From Frondihabitans sp. PAMC 28766 (GTDB taxonomy: Bacteria > Actinomycetota > Actinomycetes > Actinomycetales > Microbacteriaceae), in NCBI RefSeq assembly GCF_001577365.1, contig NZ_CP014513.1, forward strand, positions 1,612,001-1,676,000: DNA of 64,000 bases. Reading direction: 5' to 3'. Positions 61,837-64,000 of this stretch are shown piece by piece (the stretch's first letter is position 1; each line of letters begins with the position of its first letter). Made by a program: the position numbers and the translations under genes. The notes beneath the pieces are model-generated. The model did no database searches, had not been told where the DNA came from, and saw nothing but the letters and a program-made list of their open reading frames with translations.

Positions 61837-61897
61837 CCCTTACCTTTCCGGCACGATCTGCCCGTCTCGACGATCAGGTCGAGCCGAAAGGTAAGGG
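61837..61897. repeat. Dispersed palindromic element, family 2, copy 2
   Basis: Arms CCCTTACCTTTCCGGC and GCCGAAAGGTAAGGG (one bulge) enclose a 30-base loop. The right arm is nearly identical to that at 14565-14580. It lies between the convergent PH-like and MarR genes. The 60 bases before it contain two copies of CGGCCCGGCCCCGCCC. Confidence 0.75.
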
Positions 61898-61917
61898 CCG
61901 GCGGCCGCCCGGGCGGG

Positions 61918-62420
61918 TCAGTCGCCGAGCGTCAGCGACAGCGACCGCAGCAGCGCCGTGAGCGTCTCGCGGTCGGCCGGGCTCAGGTGCCCGAGCAGGT
62001 CGGACTCGGCCCGAGCAGGTTGGCGATGGCGCGGTCGACCGCGGTGCGCCCGTCCGGCGTCATGGTGACCAGGATGCCGCGGCCGTCGCTCGGGTCGGTG
62101 CGCCGCTCGACGAGACCCCGCTGCACGAGCCGGTCGATGCGGTTCGTCATGGTGCCACTCGACACCAGCGTCTGCGTCAGCAGCGTCTTGGGTGAGAGCT
62201 GGTAAGGCGCGCCTGCCCGCCGCAGCGCGGACAGGACGTCGAACTCCCACGACTCCAGCGAGCTCGCAGTGAACGCGGCCCGACGTGCGCGGTCGAGGTG
62301 CTTCGAGAGCCGGCCCACGCGCGAGAGCACGTGCAACGGGGCGAAGTCGAGATCGGGGCGCTCGCGATTCCAGGCGTCGACGATGCGGTCGACTTCGTCC
62401 TGGGCATCCTGATCCGCCAT
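61918..62420 (-). pseudogene. MarR-family regulator, frame broken by one missing base in a G run
   Basis: With one base restored it is a 167-residue MarR repressor. Winged helix: GAPYQLSPKTLLTQTLVSSG, recognition helix TMTNRIDRLVQRGLVERR, and wing DPSDGRGILVTMT. The frame breaks at the run at 62010-62012; adding a base (G on the coding strand) continues NLLGAESDLLGHLSPADR to the dimerisation helix and stops at 61918. ATG at 62420 lies six bases after GATAAT, a leaderless promoter. Divergent from the small monooxygenase it probably controls. Probably a sequencing error. Confidence 0.83.
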
Positions 62421-62445
62421 TCGATCATTATCTCCCGGCCTGACG

Positions 62446-62459
62446 GGTAGGGGCCTACC
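62446..62459. promoter_or_regulatory. Inverted repeat in the MarR/monooxygenase promoter region
   Basis: Arms GGTAGG and CCTACC are separated by GG, in the 82 bases between the divergent starts and just beyond the MarR -10. This is a plausible site for MarR autoregulation and control of the monooxygenase. Confidence 0.4.
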
Positions 62460-62502
62460 GTGCACCTCGGCCGACGCCGCGTCGACCGGAACGGAGCACC
62501 CC

Positions 62503-62793
62503 ATGCCTGACCTCAATGTCGTCGCCGTCATCACCGCGAACCCGGGCGGCGAAGAAGCCGTCCGAGACGCCCTCCACGCCCTCGTCGAGCCCACCCGCCG
62601 CGAGGCGGGCTGCATCAGCTACGAACTGTTCGAGTCCGAGGCGAAGACCGGCGTCTTCGTCACGGTCGAGCTGTGGCGCTCGCACGAGGCCCTCGACCAG
62701 CACACCAAGTCGGCGCACCTGCAGGAGGCGATGACGAGCGCAGGATCGGCACTGGCTTCGGCCGACATCCACCCCCTGTCGCCCGTCGGCTGA
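62503..62793 (+). CDS. YgiN-type quinol monooxygenase (ABM domain)
   Basis: A 96-residue dimeric alpha-beta barrel protein. Conserved segments: VVAVITANPGGEEAVRDAL, ACISY-like GCISYELFES, and VELWRSHEALDQHTKSAHLQ, with the His that lies in the pocket. Such cofactor-free enzymes oxidise quinols or polyketide-like aromatics. Divergent from a MarR regulator, a pairing common in responses to quinones or phenolic compounds. ATG at 62503. Confidence 0.9.
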   Translation: MPDLNVVAVITANPGGEEAVRDALHALVEPTRREAGCISYELFESEAKTGVFVTVELWRSHEALDQHTKSAHLQEAMTSAGSALASADIHPLSPVG

Positions 62794-62861
62794 GTGCCCG
62801 GCGCCGGGCTCGCCGACCAGCCAGCCGCGATCTGGCAGACTTGATGGGCGCGCAAGCGCGG

Positions 62862-62933
62862 TCCGCCTTGGTGTAATGGCAGCACGACAGCCTTTGGAGC
62901 TGTTAGGTCTAGGTTCGAGTCCTGGAGGCGGAG
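62862..62933 (+). tRNA. tRNA-Gln (anticodon TTG)
   Basis: A 72-base cloverleaf: acceptor TCCGCCT pairs with AGGCGGA, anticodon stem ACAGC/GCTGT with loop CTTTGGA (anticodon TTG), T-arm CTAGG-TTCGAGT-CCTGG. The 3' CCA is not encoded (G then CCG follows). Its 3' side borders a decayed insertion sequence, a common site for mobile DNA. Confidence 0.95.
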
Positions 62934-63094
62934 CCGAGGGCCGTTCGGCCTTTGTTGAAAATCCGTTTGGTCTATCCGAAAAACGGGCGCGGACGCGCCG
63001 TTTGCGGGACTTGGATGCCTGGATTGGGTCTGTCTCGAATTCGGTGTTTCCGGCCTGACACGCGAGGCGGATGCCTGGCGGGGAAGGTGCCGTG

Positions 63095-63745
63095 ATGACG
63101 ACACTGGATGCCGTGAAGAGAAACAAGCCTGAGCCCTCTGCGGAGGAGATAGCGGCGAAGGAGCTGGTGCGCCTGGCGGCCGAGCAGGGCCTGTCTTTGA
63201 CGGGCCCGGATGGGCTGTTGAAGCAGTTCACGAAAACGGTCCTGGAGACTGCGCTGAACGAAGAGATGACCGAGCGCCTCGGGCATGAGAAACACCACGC
63301 CGAACCCGACCGGGGGTCCTCGAACGTGCGGACGGGGACGCGGCCGAAGACGGTCCTGACCGAAGCGACCGGGCATGTCGAGATCCAGGTGCCTCGGGAT
63401 CGGGACGGGACGTTCGAGCCCGTGATCGTGAAGAAACACCAGCGCCGCCTCACCGGCGTCGACGAGATGGTCCTGTCGCTCTATGCCCACGGGCTGACCA
63501 CGGGTGAGATTCCTCCGCCAGGAGCCTCTGGCGGGGGCGCCCGCGCGCGCACTTCGCGCAGATTTATGGGGCGCAGGTCTCCAAGGAGACGATCTCGAGG
63601 ATCACTGACAAGGTGTCCGAGGAGATGGCGACCTGGTCCAACCGGCCGCTCGACGGCGTGTACGCGGCGATCTTCATCGTCCCTGGCCGGGAATACCAAC
63701 CATGGGCCCAGCGATCGTGGTGAAGATCCGCGACGGGCAGGTCGC
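63095..63745 (+). pseudogene. IS256-family transposase, decayed remnant
   Basis: The N-terminal 140 residues are intact IS256 sequence (TGPDGLLKQFTKTVLETAL, EMTERLGHEKHH, VDEMVLSLYAHGLTTGEI). The frame is then interrupted at about 63512-63547 by a G/C-rich hairpin segment. It resumes shifted (HFAQIYGAQVSKETISRITD, then NRPLDGVYAAIFI), is interrupted again at about 63680-63711, resumes for VVKIRDGQVA and ends at about 63745. The catalytic D-D-E region is lost. It is unlike the intact IS256 transposase at 5755, so the remnant comes from another element. Confidence 0.85.
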
Positions 63746-64000
63746 CACTCCCCGGACTGTCAGCTTTCCGGTGGAACTGGCACTCGACACAATGACGGCC
63801 TAGTTCGTGCGCCGGGCCGCCGCTGCAGTCACGCGAGGAACATCCTCACCTTCGTCCAAGCCCTGTCTGGATCCAGCCTCGCGGCCTCAGATCGAAGATT
63901 CTCGGTTGCCCGCGAGGGAGCGCACGCGCTGGAGGTCAGCGGGATCACGTGTTGCGGAGCTCGCCGCTCGCTTCAACCGCTTGGAGGAAATCATCGAGAG
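63746..64000. other. Rearranged DNA beyond the transposase remnant
   Basis: After the IS256 homology stops, the sequence does not continue any IS256 gene. Short frames suggest fragments (for example SFPVELALDTMTA before a stop at 63803, and RVAELAARFNRLEEIIE running off the window end on the plus strand), but none can be named. The last frame may belong to a gene continuing outside the window. Confidence 0.4.

Overview
The window is high-G+C chromosomal DNA of an actinobacterium. Codon use, dense ATGA/GTGA stop-start overlaps, the gene order metG-tatD-rsmA-ispE, and many leaderless-type promoters (TANNNT six or seven bases before the start codon) all fit Micrococcales, most likely Microbacteriaceae. 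The family is an inference; no rRNA or other taxonomic marker is present.

Layout. 1-2.9 kb: a lower-G+C accessory module with SdpA-like and SdpB-like proteins (maturation of an SDP-type peptide toxin), a short GntR regulator and a DUF1648 membrane protein. 3-5.6 kb: a three-gene polar amino-acid ABC importer. 5.6-7.1 kb: an intact IS256-type insertion sequence with an 8-bp target duplication, sitting in a palindromic operator. 7.2-10.5 kb: a sugar ABC importer (Tat lipoprotein plus two permeases, no ATPase). 10.6-14.5 kb: an acetyltransferase, a 57-residue membrane protein, and an operon of amidohydrolase, kynureninase and methyltransferase. 14.6-17.3 kb: a GH51 arabinofuranosidase and its LacI regulator. 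17.4-21.2 kb: hrpA. 21.2-26 kb: a truncated GH78 rhamnosidase, small unknown genes and an acyl-CoA ligase. 26-34.8 kb: a YyaL-like protein, protein O-mannosyltransferase, rsmI, metG, tatD, rsmA and a DUF4287 protein. 34.8-41.4 kb: a secreted propeller-like protein, two flavin monooxygenases, an ATP-grasp ligase and ispE. 41.4-62 kb: two polytopic glycosyltransferases, the molybdenum cofactor genes (moeZ, moaD, moaA, then moeA-moaC-mog-moaE), a molybdopterin oxidoreductase, a two-component system, and a run of sugar-transfer genes ending in methylthioadenosine phosphorylase. 62-64 kb: an ABC-F ATPase, a MarR/monooxygenase pair, tRNA-Gln and a decayed IS256 copy.

How it works together. The sugar importer, arabinofuranosidase, rhamnosidase remnant and LacI regulator point to use of plant cell-wall sugars. 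The cofactor genes bracket an apparent client, the molybdopterin oxidoreductase, which lies near sugar-transfer genes and MTA phosphorylase; this 48-56.5 kb block is the best candidate for an undescribed pathway.

Quality. Five genes (tatD, the ATP-grasp ligase, moeA, the ABC-F gene and the MarR gene) are each broken by one missing base inside a G or C run. This looks like sequencing error rather than biology. Two families of dispersed intergenic palindromic elements, each with two copies here, have no assigned function.
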